Source: Brugia malayi
Lineage: Eukaryota > Nematoda > Chromadorea > Rhabditida > Onchocercidae
Length of the DNA: 64,000 nucleotides
Assembly: GCF_000002995.4 (NCBI RefSeq)
Contig: NW_025062476.1
Span: 6,747,001 to 6,811,000, forward strand
Direction of reading: 5' to 3'
Position numbers and translations under genes: made by a program. The notes beneath the pieces were generated by a model. That model did not search any database and was not told the origin of the DNA. It saw only the letters and a list, made by a program, of their open reading frames with translations. Below are positions 1 through 11,419 of this stretch, piece by piece; position 1 is the stretch's first letter; the number at the start of each line of letters is the position of its first letter.

Positions 1-1022
1 TACTGCATGAACTCCAGGAAGCATTATCAGTTGGATGTCACGCAAAGCATCTTTCTACCATTAATTTGAAATCTGAAATTCTAAAATGTCTTTCCATATC
101 TAATAGGTAGAGAAAGACATTTTGACTGAAAAGGAAAGGCAAAAAAATAAAAGAATTAAACTGCGTCATTTCAGTTTTCAATTCATTTCCCTGAGCTTAA
201 ATTCCAAACTTTGAAATAAAAAGGAAGTTTTAAAACGATAACAAAATGATAACATGAAAATGCTATTAGAAATAATGAAATTGTATGCTGTGCCAAACCA
301 TACCACTTAGTTTGATTAATGTTTTTCACTTGCACTTTTCGCTTTTTCATTTCTTCCAAAAACAGTAACACTTATGTTTGCACAATGAAAAGCTCATTAG
401 AACCATACCAATACCGCCTATGCTATATTTTTCTTAAATTTTTATGAGATTTTTGAAAAAATCACAAAAGTTCGTTTTCTGACTTTGAAAATATATAGAT
501 GTAGTTATGTTTTTGATAAATTGCGTTGTCAACGAAATTTATTCTTTCAAATTTTATTCAGTGATCAGTCTGAATTGATGAACCATAGAAACCAAATGGA
601 ACATTCACATAATTAAAAGTTATAATAAGGCGAAGGATGGAAAACTGAGAAAATTGCAAATTTATATTATGAAGATAAAGGCAACAAAATAACTGCATTT
701 TATTTTCAAAGTTTGATGTCGAATAGTAAGCTTATTTTTACAAAATGTATTTCCAGCAGCATGTTAAGGAAATATTTCTAAAGTGACTAGTTATCTTTGT
801 CTCGAAAGTTTTATTTCTGTCAACGATTAATAAATGATGACTGAGCTTATGATTACTTTTTATTTCTTACTTATTTCTTACAGTTTAATTAAATCATTCC
901 TGTTTTTTTCAGGTTTTTTTTTGCCAGAGATTACTTATTTTTTAAAATTTTGGTATTTCACAAATTTTTTGAAAATTTCAAATTTACTGATTTGGTTTTA
1001 AAAGTTAAAAGAATATCAGCTA
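1..1022. other. Intergenic, no gene recognised
   Basis: AT-rich sequence with only short random open frames. It lies 3' of the bHLH gene and probably contains its 3' UTR. No repeat, RNA gene or conserved motif stands out. Confidence 0.5.
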
Positions 1023-1849
1023 TCACAATACATAATCGGTTCGTTGAAAGCGTGTGATCTCAGAGAAACTTAAGGAAGACGAAGAATAAGAAGATGTATT
1101 TAGAGATTCATTTTCAGATTTTACTACTGCATTATTAGGGTTAAATGAGGTTGGTGTTTTATAATAAAGAGAGGAATTATTAGCTTGAGAAGGTTGATAA
1201 TAAAAGGAATCATTACTGCAAGCAAATTGACAAATTCCGCTTGCTTGATCTGCCGAAGGATAGTGATTTTCTTCTGAGAAACAAGGAATATTATGGGAGT
1301 TCTGCGGTTCTTGGTTGGTATTCAAAGGTTCGAATGGTTTATCGGAGGTACCTTGAAGCAGATCTTGCAAATGCTTAATATACCGGGCTGCTTCACGAAG
1401 CGTTTCCACTTTACTCAATTTCTTGCTAGTTGCCGAATGAGGTACCCGATCGCGAAGATGTATGAATCCAAGATTTACCTGCAATACACATAACTGCCTC
1501 TTACTGGCATTTTAAAAATCATTATTTGTCTGTAATCGAGAGAAAAAAATCACTGTTTAGTGTACAAATATTTAGTGAAATAGGAAGTGAGGACATTTCA
1601 ATTGACAAAAAATTAATTTTAAAGATACTTGTATCAAACAATAGAAAAAAGTTAATTGAAATTATGAAATAAAAGAAGAAATCTAACTTGTTGGACACGT
1701 TTCCTTTCTCGCTCATTTCTCCTAAGCACCTGATGTGGTAATTTCGTCGTTGTACCACCAGTTTTAGACTTTCTAAGTCGTATCCGACTTGTAGAGTCAC
1801 TACTAGTAGCAGTATTAGACATTGTGTTGAATGCATTTCGCATCCTCAT
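1023..1849 (-). CDS. Achaete-scute family bHLH transcription factor
   Basis: Two exons, 1688-1849 and 1023-1478, with a 209-base gt..ag intron, give about 205 residues. The basic region reads [11 protein letters not shown] and continues across the intron into VNLGF, then [15 protein letters not shown] and [12 protein letters not shown]. VNxGF in helix 1 and [10 protein letters not shown] before helix 2 are hallmarks of the achaete-scute class (ASCL in vertebrates; hlh-3, hlh-6, hlh-14 and hlh-19 in C. elegans). Such proteins bind E-boxes as heterodimers with an E/Daughterless partner and promote neural fate. The bHLH occupies roughly residues 43-97. The tail of about 105 residues is rich in Ser, Asn and Tyr and ends near DYVL, without a second domain. 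The first ATG (1849) is used; a second in-frame ATG lies nine codons on. The intron falls inside the bHLH, between basic region and helix 1. Which C. elegans paralogue it matches cannot be settled here. Confidence 0.9.
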
Positions 1850-2379
1850 CTAAAATACCTCCTGATGGCACTCAGTAACAGTTTGCAACGATTAAAATTC
1901 AGTAGCAATTTTGGCTGATAATAGCACAAGGAAGAGAATCTGAAATATAAAAGCAAAATAATTTCAACAAAACCAACGGTATTTTGAATTTTTCTACATT
2001 TTATTTAAATTACATCGTCTGTTATGCTATCTAACTGTTCAGAATTTTTCTGATCGCTAGAACTTACTGAGACATTTGACAGTTCTGAATATCTTAATTA
2101 TCCTTTTGTCAAATAGGATTAAATTTAGTGAATTTCGAATTCTTTTGCAAGGTGATGAAATGATCGTAAAGCGGTAAAGTGATCGTTAATTAGACTGCAA
2201 TAGTGAGGAAAAATAGCGGATAACACTGAAAGAACTGAATTACATTTGGTGTATGCTATAGAAAAGCAATGGTTATGCATTTCGATTTCTTAAATAATCG
2301 CTTAAGGAGCTAGGCTATCAAATTAAGTGGACAAGAACCAAGGAAAATTAAGTAAGTAATAAGTTTTAGTTGAACCGGA

Positions 2380-2530
2380 GAAAGAACCGTCCCGTGATGG
2401 GCCTCATGGAAAGATGAGCGAGCGCTGATGGCTGCAACTGGCGCAATTTGGAAGACAACCACGCCCCTACCGTTCGTGCACCCTTTGATGGATTACCATA
2501 TGCAAACGTCCTCCGAATGCTTTTTACTCC
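2380..2530 (-). promoter_or_regulatory. Candidate promoter/enhancer of the bHLH gene
   Basis: This block is clearly richer in G+C than its surroundings and lies about 0.6 kb upstream of the bHLH start codon. On the plus strand it holds CAACTG (2435-2440) and CATATG (2497-2502) E-boxes. CCACGCCCC at 2459-2467 reads GGGGCGTGG, a KLF/SP-type box, on the gene strand. ATGCAAAC at 2500-2507 is a POU octamer-like site in reverse. A TATATGGG stretch follows at about 2530. The cluster and base composition are seen directly; control of the bHLH gene, including E-box autoregulation, is inferred from position. Confidence 0.35.
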
Positions 2531-3794
2531 CATATAAATCGACCATTTGTTTATTTATAGTTGTTTGACAATGAAATAACCGCAAGAAAGTTACGTGTTG
2601 AAATTCTTCATCATTGGCTAACTTACGATAGAGAAGATGGCTAAGCCTAAAGCTAACTGTTCCTCTAGCCAGAAGTGTTGTGTCTCCTTATGTACTTGAA
2701 GTTTAGCCCAGTCTGGGCTAAATTTGCAAATCCTACAATTAGAACCTTACTGATCCAAGCATTCATCTATTACATGTCACTTACCAATGATTTATTGCTT
2801 GATTAAATAGAATAAAGCAGAATTGAAAATTTAAATAATTCTGAAAGATGTTGAACAGCAAATTAGTAAACTATTTAGCTATTTAATTAATGGAAGATGA
2901 GTCTTAATTAAGGAAAAATGAATCTTAAGAAAAGATTGGATCTAAGAAAATATTAAAAAATTCTTTCTCTTTCCTTAAAGTATGAGTCATAAAAGCTTGA
3001 ATGCAATTGCAATAATTTTCCCCCGGTTTCCTTTCCCGATTGAGCATCATTTCAAATAAATTGCACACGTTTATTGTCTTTCCCTTGCTATTACACAGAC
3101 AGCAATTTGCATAGCAACGGCGTTTTTGTCACTGCTATCATTTGAAAGATTTTATACAAGCTTCGATAATAAACTTAAACTGAAATTGCAGTAAATTTAA
3201 TTTGAGATCTCTAAAAAAAAAGCAGGTATTAGATAAAAAGAACTATCATATCGTATTGGTTATATTTTATCAAACAACTTTTTTTTTTTTATTTTATCAA
3301 ACAAGTTCGAGTTTATCATGCTTTAGTAATAACAGAAAATGTTTTCAAAGTTAATAAGCATTTCTTAATTTCATTACTTCTTACTAACGAGTTTGAAGCT
3401 GATAATGTAACTAAACTAAAATTGCAGTAAATTTAATTATTATATGTTCTACTACCTATATTACCAGTACTTGGAGAGTGACTGAGATGAGATGCATTTG
3501 AACTTGTAGAGTAATAATTATAGTTCGCTATGCACCTTTGCTGCATTTAATTCTGTGAAATAAAGAGAAACTTCATGGATGAGTAAAGGAGCAGATGTCA
3601 TCCAGATTACCGAATATTCAAAACGCAAGGGACAGATACGTTTCCACTCGAACAACTGTGATCACACTTACAAATAAAACTGACGATCTATTCCGATATA
3701 TTTCCTTTATTGCTAAACCAATTTCTTTAGAAAACAAGTGACCAATACCAAACAGTTAGTTGTCAGATTTTAACTTTTGATTGATCAGGACATT

Positions 3795-3819
3795 TTATCA
3801 TGGAACTAGTCCATGATAA
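3795..3819. repeat. Short near-perfect palindrome
   Basis: Two perfectly complementary 10-base arms, TTATCATGGA (3795-3804) and TCCATGATAA (3810-3819), flank five bases. Removing one A from the centre would make the whole 24-base element a perfect palindrome. It may be a dimeric protein-binding site or a chance hairpin. Confidence 0.6.
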
Positions 3820-5586
3820 GACAAAAGATTGCTTTTGGCCAAACAATAAGCAATAGAAGCAGCAAAAGTTAATTCATGAGATTAAATAGAATATTTATCA
3901 AAATTGAGTAGTAAAACATTAGTGAAGTTGACTGTTTGATAAAAATATTTTTTTAGACGTTGCATTTCCACTTGATCAATGTTTATTTTGATTTTCAAGA
4001 ACTGAATAGGTTAATCGATGAGTACTTTAATATTAATAAAAATGAAAAATTAAACAATGGCATTTTTAATTGAATTTTTTTATAATTCTTCAGACAAATA
4101 GGTAGATCTTTATAATTCTTTTTGCCTTTCATCATTTCATCTTGACTTCAAATTTTATAAAAACACAACTAACTCAAAATGAATCTAACTGAATTAAAAT
4201 ATTTAATAGATGGGATGAAATTGAACTGAAATGCTAAATTATTTAAGACAAATCGAATTGAAGTAAATAATTTAATGGTCGTAATGGAATGAATAATTGA
4301 AGTAATTGTGAGTCCCTGTCAACTACATAGTTTGAATGAAATTTTGCTGAATTGTTTATGAATGAACGATTTATCTCATTCTATACCACAGGAATAATTC
4401 AATAAAGAAACTGTAAAATGTATGCATAAAAGATGTATTTTCAAACATCTGCAGATTTGAAAATTTTGTTCAAAAAAACCAGTTCCTTTGGATAGCGTGT
4501 TAAAAGAGGAAAAAAAGATACTTACTTGATGGGACAGTATGTCACTTATAAAACAATGTAAATCTTCACACTTTCCATAAAACCACTACCATTGTTCAAA
4601 TTTAATTATTCCTATTATTTACTCTGAAATTGCTGCTGCAATATTTTCATTCAATCATTCAATCTGTTTAATATAATGACATTTGAAATTCTACAAATTC
4701 AAAAAAAAAAAAAAAAAGGAAAGGAAAATTTAAGCATCAAGAGAATTGGTCTTACAGTATATTTTTGATGGAGAAATTAGTTTAATTCGTCCAACTTTAG
4801 AATGTTTTTAAAGATAGGTTTATAAGTGATGTATTCTTCTTGACTTTATAAAGACTTATTACATACATATGTCATAGTTATGCATCTCCCACATAGCTAA
4901 TTCTTTAGTTTTATTGCGAATGTGTAGTGGAAATGAAAGTGAAAGTAAAGTATTAAAAAGTACACTTGAATCTAGATGAAAAAATTTTATTTCCAAATTC
5001 TCCAATTGATTGTTTCTTCTATACTTATGCTTTCTTTGGTCACGTGCTGAAAGAAAAGGTTTGTTAAAGTCAAAAGATGCCGCAACAGGTTGTCAAAGCC
5101 ATTTCGACTCTTATCATGCGTGACGAACGTTTTTGCAACCAATGATGGGTTTTCTTTAGATGGATTAATGAAAAAATAAACAAATCTCTGTCAAAATGAC
5201 TGTTTATGAGAAATTATATATATGCCTTAGGTGCTCCAACTGAGTGAAATTAAAAATTTAGATTAATGGTATTTTAAAGCATGAGAAGTTATAGCAGACA
5301 GCAGGAATTAACGCATTATTTATTACAGAATAATATTTTTGTGCAATTACGGTTTATTGCCAAAGACATATAAGTAAATAATAATATAAAAAAGTTAGGA
5401 GAAGAAAAAATCAAAACAAAAATTTATTTTATTTTATACTTTAGGTTTTTAAAAAAAATTTTTCTCAAAAAGTACCAATTAATGAAACAAATTTCCTAAT
5501 AATAGTTATAGAAGCACCGATGTCCTCAACAATAAGCATATAATTACAAGCATTCATGATGGAAATATATATGATATTGCTTGTTC

Positions 5587-5688
5587 ATGCCTTCCGGATC
5601 ATGTTACACAGCAGGATCCGACGATAACTACATGGCGGCAATTGAATCCGGGATAAACGGAAAGAGCTCAATCATCGATGAATTATCT
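5587..5688 (+). CDS. Possible orphan first exon (unknown protein)
   Basis: An ATG opens 34 codons that end exactly at a strong donor, TCT|GTAAGA, in phase 0. The peptide starts MPSGSCYTAGSDDNYMAA and ends SSIIDELS. The segment is richer in G+C and CpG than its neighbours, which fits coding sequence. I cannot find a matching downstream exon, so the gene, if real, has long introns. The exon at 8845-8980 on the same strand looks like a separate start rather than a continuation. No family is recognised. A conserved non-coding element is an alternative. Confidence 0.3.
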
Positions 5689-6579
5689 GTAAGATTGAAA
5701 TGCTTTCGATATCGTAAATGAATGAAATATTCAAGTTAATGGCTAAGAGGCATAAAAATGCTTTAAAAAAAAACTAATAAACTAAGACTACACAATGATA
5801 TATCACGAACGAATGAGTCAAAGGTCTTATAATTAAAATATTTCTGTAATTACCTTATTGTATTGTTGATATTTTATCGATATAAAATGATTTACTTAGC
5901 TGCCAACTTTCCAGAAAAACTTTTTATTAAATTTAAATGCACTTGCTGAATTGAAGATTAATTTCAAACTTCAGTAAAATTTTTTATGCTTTGTTTTTTT
6001 TGCTTCTATTACTACAAATTTCAATATTTTAAAATATGCAAATTTATCTGTCTGATGAAAATTGCTCAGGTTGGTTAATAATACCAATCGATCAACGCAT
6101 ATTCAGCATAGAATCGCTAATGAATGTGTTCCACCTCGTTAACAAGCCATAAATTTTGAGTGAATGAGCGCCAAAATGTTGCCTATTTATTCTAGAAATA
6201 TCGAGCCAAATGTCAATTAATGCATAATTGAAATGACTAATGAATATATTGGAACATTGTAGACATAGCAGTGTGTTGAGTGAATTGCAAGGGCAATACT
6301 GATCAAAATTTACAGTTGTCACACATTTCTTTCATAAACTTTGACCTCTCATTGCACAAATATCTTGTTTTTTGAAGGAGAGTGAAGGAAACAGGGAAAA
6401 TATTAAGCTTTATAATTCAAAGTTGCTTGATGAGTAAAAAATAAGTACGAAACACTAAATAATAAATATCCAATTATAAGTTGAAGATTATAATTTAAAA
6501 ATGTTTTTTTTAGATAAATTTCTATGAGGACGTCTGATTTATCGTGTTCTGTTTGTAAGGTCGTCAAGAAAGCAAGTGA

Positions 6580-6645
6580 TTGGAACCACCTGTCCATTAA
6601 GCACGTTATTGGGCGGGAAAATTTATAAAGGGTCAACGAGGTCAA
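6580..6645. promoter_or_regulatory. Cluster of transcription-factor motifs incl. DR3
   Basis: Three textbook motifs sit within 60 bases. CACCTG (6587-6592) is an E-box. TTGGGCGGGAAAA (6609-6621) matches the E2F consensus. GGGTCA (6630-6635) and AGGTCA (6639-6644) form a direct repeat with a 3-base spacer, the arrangement bound by nuclear receptors of the vitamin-D/DAF-12 type. Motif identity is direct; function and target gene are inference. Confidence 0.35.
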
Positions 6646-7659
6646 GCTGTTCTTTGTTTGCTACCATAATTAGATAGCTAAATCAGGTGCATCGAGCGCC
6701 AATAATTCTAGAAACTAGGTTTCTTTATTTATACTAGGGAAAAGGAAAGGAGGAAAAAGAAATAGGATGATTAAACCTTACTTACTTGTCTTAATAAGCT
6801 GAATGGTTTATCCATTTGCTAAATAAATGTCGCAGTGAGGTCAGTGACATTAAAAGTAATGAATAAATATTTTAAAATTAACTAAAACAAAGTTTTGGCC
6901 AAATTATGATATTTACTTTTAATTATAATTAATAGCATTCGTAATTTCTCGATTTTTTTAGTAATTGCGCTCTTTTCGCTTCATGAAATTAAAGGCATTT
7001 TTTTTCTTGCAGTAACTAAAATTGCATTTGCTATTTTAGTTGCTTCTGGTTACAAACTTTAAAATGTGAGAAAAGATATGTTTGTGAGAAATGACAAATT
7101 CGATTATTTTAAAAAAAATTCAAATTATTTTGCCTGAATTTCCGAGAAATCGACGTGAAGAAGATCGTTTTTTATTTATTTGTTGAAAAATTTACTGAAA
7201 CAAAAAAAAGTAATGTATGTTATGCTAACTTGGATATGAAAATTAGTATTATTGAAGCTACAGTATCACTTAATCTCGGGCCATCATAAGAGGGATGTTC
7301 ATTTGAAATGACGTATATATTAATCAGTCCTCTTTTCATTAAAGAAAAAAGGAAAGAATAAGCTTCTTAATTTCATGATTACTAATAATTCCTTCTATTT
7401 CTTTAATCGGTTTCTCTGATTGAAATCTATGAGATGAAGCATATAATAATTAGCATATTAATTGCTTCTAGCTCTTTGAAGCATCCAACCAAATATTCAG
7501 GAATCAGGTCACCATGCGGCTTTTCTTTATCCTGAAATAAGTGCTGACGCTAAAAAAGGATGCCAATTAGATTATTAAGGTGCTTAGTGATTATCCACTT
7601 GCAATGAATTTGCATAAATCTTGTATTTAGAATGATGGAGACGATGTCAAAGGATGCAG

Positions 7660-7691
7660 GGAGAGAGGGAGAGAGAGGGAGGGAGAGAGAA
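7660..7691. repeat. GA-rich simple repeat
   Basis: Purine-only stretch built from GAGAGGGA-like steps. Confidence 0.7.
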
Positions 7692-8844
7692 ACAAAAAAT
7701 GAAATACATGAAGACAAACAACTTCGAGAAAATTGTCGTTTTTAAAGTGCAATAAAATTTGCATTCTTCATAAATAATATAAAGTGCAAGGTAGTGCGCA
7801 ATATGTAAAAAAATTGAAATTAACTTTGTTAGAAATTTAATTACACTCACATTATGATTTCTAATTATTATCGAATTCTGTTAGTTATGAAAATTGTTTT
7901 AATTTTAGTGTCTAAAAATAAAAAGATGAAAATAAATGTGTTTTTATTTAATATTAAAAAAAAAAAAAAAAAAAACATAAATATTGAGGAGTTAGCCCTT
8001 ATCAAAGGTTTTCCAACAATCATTGGTACAATTGCTTCGGATGTTATTTTGACCTATTTTTAGGTCATAAAGATACAGAGAAGAAATCTGATAGTGTCTC
8101 AGAAAAACGGTCCGCCAGTTCATTGATCGTTTGTCATAATTTCATTAATTATATTCGAAACTTCCATTAAAATTATGAAATGGGAAGATATATTTTTGAT
8201 GGTGACATTGACCTAATGCATTCCGAAATATTCCTTTCGAATTAGAAAATATTGCAATTATTGATCATCAATTGGTTATTACTCAGCTACTAACCAATCC
8301 TTTTGCATTCGAATGTTGGAAGGAAAGACAAATAAGGGTTCAACCATAATTGAATTAGATAAGATAAACAAAAGAACTGCAAAAGTAAGAAATTTTTTGC
8401 GCAATTCCTCTGCGAAATATAATTTAAACGTTTCCGGCGCAATGCAGAAACTGAATAATAGAATACTATATTTCGAAAAGAGCAAGCCTTGAAGTTCTGT
8501 CATATATGAGGCAACTGAGGCTAGAATAAAAGCTGAGGTTGGTTGATTTTAAGAAGCTTTTTTCAGATATGGAAAAGCCAGAAAATTATTGAAGCATTTT
8601 TCTTTCATTTTCCTTGTAAATCGACAAATACCAATACATCAACTTTTACAATGCCTCAAATATTAACAGTTGATTAAAGGTAGAGTTAATATTATATTTC
8701 AGCCCTAATGATTGATAATACAAGCCAAGAAATATTTAAAATTCATTAAAAGACTAAAAATGGTTGGGACGTATTTTCACTGATTGTTTACGACATTTTT
8801 TTTCTGCATGAATAGCAAGAAATAAAATAAAAATCCAATTAATA

Positions 8845-8980
8845 ATGGTCAAATTGTTTGGTTGCACAAGACGGAATGACTGTTGCATTTCGGATCTCTT
8901 GAATGTTGCAATGCCGCGGCGCCGAAAACATTGTTTTGGGACGATGTCCAGCAGTGCGAGTCACGCAATGGAATATGCAG
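8845..8980 (+). CDS. Possible orphan first exon (Cys/Arg-rich peptide)
   Basis: From an ATG at 8845 a frame of 45 codons plus one base runs to an excellent donor, ATGCAG|GTAAGAG. The peptide begins MVKLFGCTRRNDCCISDLL, continues through a basic PRRRKHC stretch and ends near HAMEYAG. The segment is CpG-rich (GCCGCGGCGCCG at about 8912), unlike its surroundings. Two other frames also stay open to the same donor, so the frame is not certain. An overlapping minus-strand frame (8839-9042) is probably a shadow. No family is recognised and no next exon was found. Confidence 0.3.
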
Positions 8981-10602
8981 GTAAGAGTTGAGGACATGTC
9001 GAGCGGCGTCGGGAAATCAATCTGAGATAGTGGAAAGATCACCGCACTAAGGTAAAAACAATAGAGTCAAGTGAGCATTAAATGGTCGTTACATAATTAT
9101 AATCTGAGCTGTCAAAAAATGCATTTTGGTTGAATGAATTTGCTGCAAGAATATTTTTACTCCCTCAAAAAGTTAAACTTTTAATTTTTATTTGATTGTG
9201 CCACTAAAATGGGTTTAAAATAGTTGCGTTTCAAGTATTTGTATTAAAAGTACGATGACATTTGAGTAAAATTTAATTCGATATTGCTAATAATATTGAA
9301 CGTCCTTAAAATGGAAAGAAAATTGTTGGCGATCTTCTTCATTTACATGATGTGAGAATTTAGAAGGTCAAAAAGAATAAAGAAAGAAGTTTAGCATACT
9401 CGAAACATGTGTTAATTCAAAGCATTTCTGAAATACTTATAAATACAGAAGTAATTCTCAATGAAGTTTGATGAGTCCATTGATAGTTTTAGTTTTAGCT
9501 TGTACTTTTCTTGTTATAAAAGATGGAGAGTTTTTTAAACTTTTGGCAAGAGAATTGTTGTTCAGGTAATTATCAGAGCAATAAAGTGATTTATTCGTTT
9601 GAAATGAAGAAATATCATTTTCTGAAATAGAAATCAAATTTTGAGGTTTGATAAGAGTCAAATTTACATTTTTTTAAAATATTGTGTACAAAGTTAAATG
9701 AACGGATTCGATTGATCAATGGATCGCTTATGCAAATTAATTGAGAAACAGAAGCAGAAACATGAATTATGCTTTCATAGTGATCATATGAATCTGTTAG
9801 AGATGTGACTTGATAGTGAAAATTAATTTCATTATAAAATGAAAAATGAAAAAAATGAAAATGATATTTTATAAAGTTAATTATTTAAGTTAATAAATTG
9901 CAGAAATTTATCTATTCTATTGTTAGATTCCCAAAACTCCATTGTCCCATTTATTGTCATTTGTTATTTTCACTATAATTTTCAACAGCAAGCGAAGAAA
10001 ATGCTATCTTTTACTACTCGAATTAAAACAGAAATATATTTTCCATCATTCTATTCAAGCTGCTTCAGGATAGTGAATCTACAGAAAAATAAAATTAAAT
10101 TACATAATGAAATAAAGAAATAGCATAACTCTATCTTTGTTTGGTATAATGGAATATGTTTGTACTTCGCATAAGATATAGTAATTTCGTAGTTATTTCA
10201 AAGAAAAATATCAAATTGGTATTGAATAGTAGGCTAGGTATTATTTTTTGTTAATGTTGTTGATTGATACAGTGATATGACATTTCTTATCAGCAAGCTT
10301 ATCCAACCAACTTTGGCTAACTTTCATCGTCCTAATTTCGTTATTCTCATATCGTTTAAGATAAGAATTATTTATCAATTATCATTTAGTTCTTTCTCTC
10401 ATTTAAGCAAGTACGTATGTTGCGTTTAGAAAAATTTACACGTGATAAGAGTGATATAAAAGTAATATTTTGCACTTTTTAGCTTTAGCAGTAAAATAAT
10501 TAAATTAGTATAAATAAAGCGTCAAAATTGATGTTGCGTGTGTGTATTAGTTGGAAAATAAAATTAATTTGCTCTTTGTCTGAATTTGTTTATGTTTAAA
10601 TC
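8981..10602. other. No gene recognised
   Basis: AT-rich sequence with short random frames only. It could be intronic if the 8845 exon is real. Confidence 0.4.
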
Positions 10603-11308
10603 TGTACTGTCACGTGTGGTGATCTATCTGTTACATGTACTGCTACGTCTAGTGATCTATCTGTTACGTGTACTGCCACGTCTGATGATCTATCTGTTGC
10701 GTGTACTGCAACGTGTAGTGATCTACCTGTTACATGTACTGCCACGTCTGATGATCTATCTGTTAGTGTACTGCCATGTCTGATGATCTATCTGTTACGT
10801 GTACTGTCACGTCTGATGATCTATCTGTTACGTGTACTGCAACGTGTAGTGATCTGTCTGTTACATGTACTGCCACGTCTGATGATCTATCTGTTACGTG
10901 TACTGCAACGTGTAGTGATCTATCTGTTACATGTACTGCCACGTCTGATGATCTATCTGTTACGTGTACTGTCACGTCTGATGATCTATCTGTTACATGT
11001 ACTGCCACGTCTGATGATCTATCTGTTACGTGTACTGTCACGTCTGATGATCTATCTGTTACGTGTACTGTCACGTCTGATGATCTATCTGTTACGTGTA
11101 CTGTCACGTCTGATGATCTATCTGTTACGTGTACTGTCACGTCTGATGATCTATCTGTTACGTGTACTGTCACGTCTGATGATCTATCTGTTACGTGTAC
11201 TGTCACGTCTGATGATCTATCTGTTACGTGTACTGTCACGTCTGATGATCTATCTGTTACGTGTACTGTCACGTCTGATGATCTATCTGTTACGTGTACT
11301 GCAACGTA
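10603..11308. repeat. 33-bp tandem minisatellite, about 21 copies
   Basis: The unit is 33 bp and contains GATCTATCTGTTACGTGTAC. Left-hand copies differ at several sites (ACGTGTAGTGAT versus ACGTCTGATGAT; GTC, GCC, GCA or GCT at one codon). From about 11007 rightwards some nine copies are essentially identical, which points to recent expansion or homogenisation at that end. One copy, about 10752-10783, lacks a C (GTTAGTGTAC for GTTACGTGTAC) and is 32 bp. Because 33 is a multiple of three, several frames stay open on both strands. There are no unique spacers, so this is not a CRISPR array. Confidence 0.95.
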
Positions 11309-11419
11309 TACATCACATAAAAGATAATTATGATAAGCGATTCTTCTACCAACATTTCTATCACATTTAACAGAAATTGTGTGCAACAACAGCATAGGGA
11401 AAAGACAAGAAAATAACAT
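10763..11419 (-). CDS. Hypothetical repeat protein read from the minisatellite
   Basis: A 218-codon frame starts in unique sequence (MLFSCLFPMLLLHTISVKC), which resembles a signal peptide, and then reads about 15 copies of an 11-residue unit (VHVTDRSSDVT, with A for T in some copies). The stop is created by the 1-bp deletion in the unit near 10763. Secreted filarial antigens can carry tandem repeats, but two plus-strand frames are equally long here, and no splice or promoter evidence supports expression. It is most likely a by-product of the repeat period. Confidence 0.15.
   Translation of the reverse strand: MLFSCLFPMLLLHTISVKCDRNVGRRIAYHNYLLCDVYVAVHVTDRSSDVTVHVTDRSSDVTVHVTDRSSDVTVHVTDRSSDVTVHVTDRSSDVTVHVTDRSSDVTVHVTDRSSDVTVHVTDRSSDVTVHVTDRSSDVAVHVTDRSSDVTVHVTDRSSDVAVHVTDRSLHVAVHVTDRSSDVAVHVTDRSLHVAVHVTDRSSDVTVHVTDRSSDMAVH

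Larger units (their letters stand above)
1850..5586. other. Gene-free upstream region of the bHLH gene
   Basis: No coding exon recognised in 3.7 kb. Visible items are a GC-richer motif cluster (2380-2530), an octamer at 3115-3122 (ATTTGCAT), a short near-palindrome (3795-3819) and a 14-base tandem copy of ATTTTATCAAACAA around a T run near 3265-3305. An 18-base direct repeat (ATTGCAGTAAATTTAATT) occurs near 3185 and again near 3421. Confidence 0.4.
5689..8844. other. Gene-free region with regulatory-looking islands
   Basis: No coding exon recognised. It contains a run of homeodomain-type TAAT cores around 6085-6300, the mixed-site cluster at 6580-6645, and a purine-rich GAGAGGGA simple repeat at about 7660-7691. 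It could be an intron if the 5587 exon is real. Confidence 0.35.

Noticed and set aside
10603..11308. CRISPR-like array
   Set aside because: The repeats are contiguous with no unique spacers and the genome is a nematode; it is a minisatellite.
10776..11370. Two long plus-strand repeat ORFs
   Set aside because: Both arise because the 33-bp unit has no stop in these frames. They have no plausible start context or flanking coding sequence.
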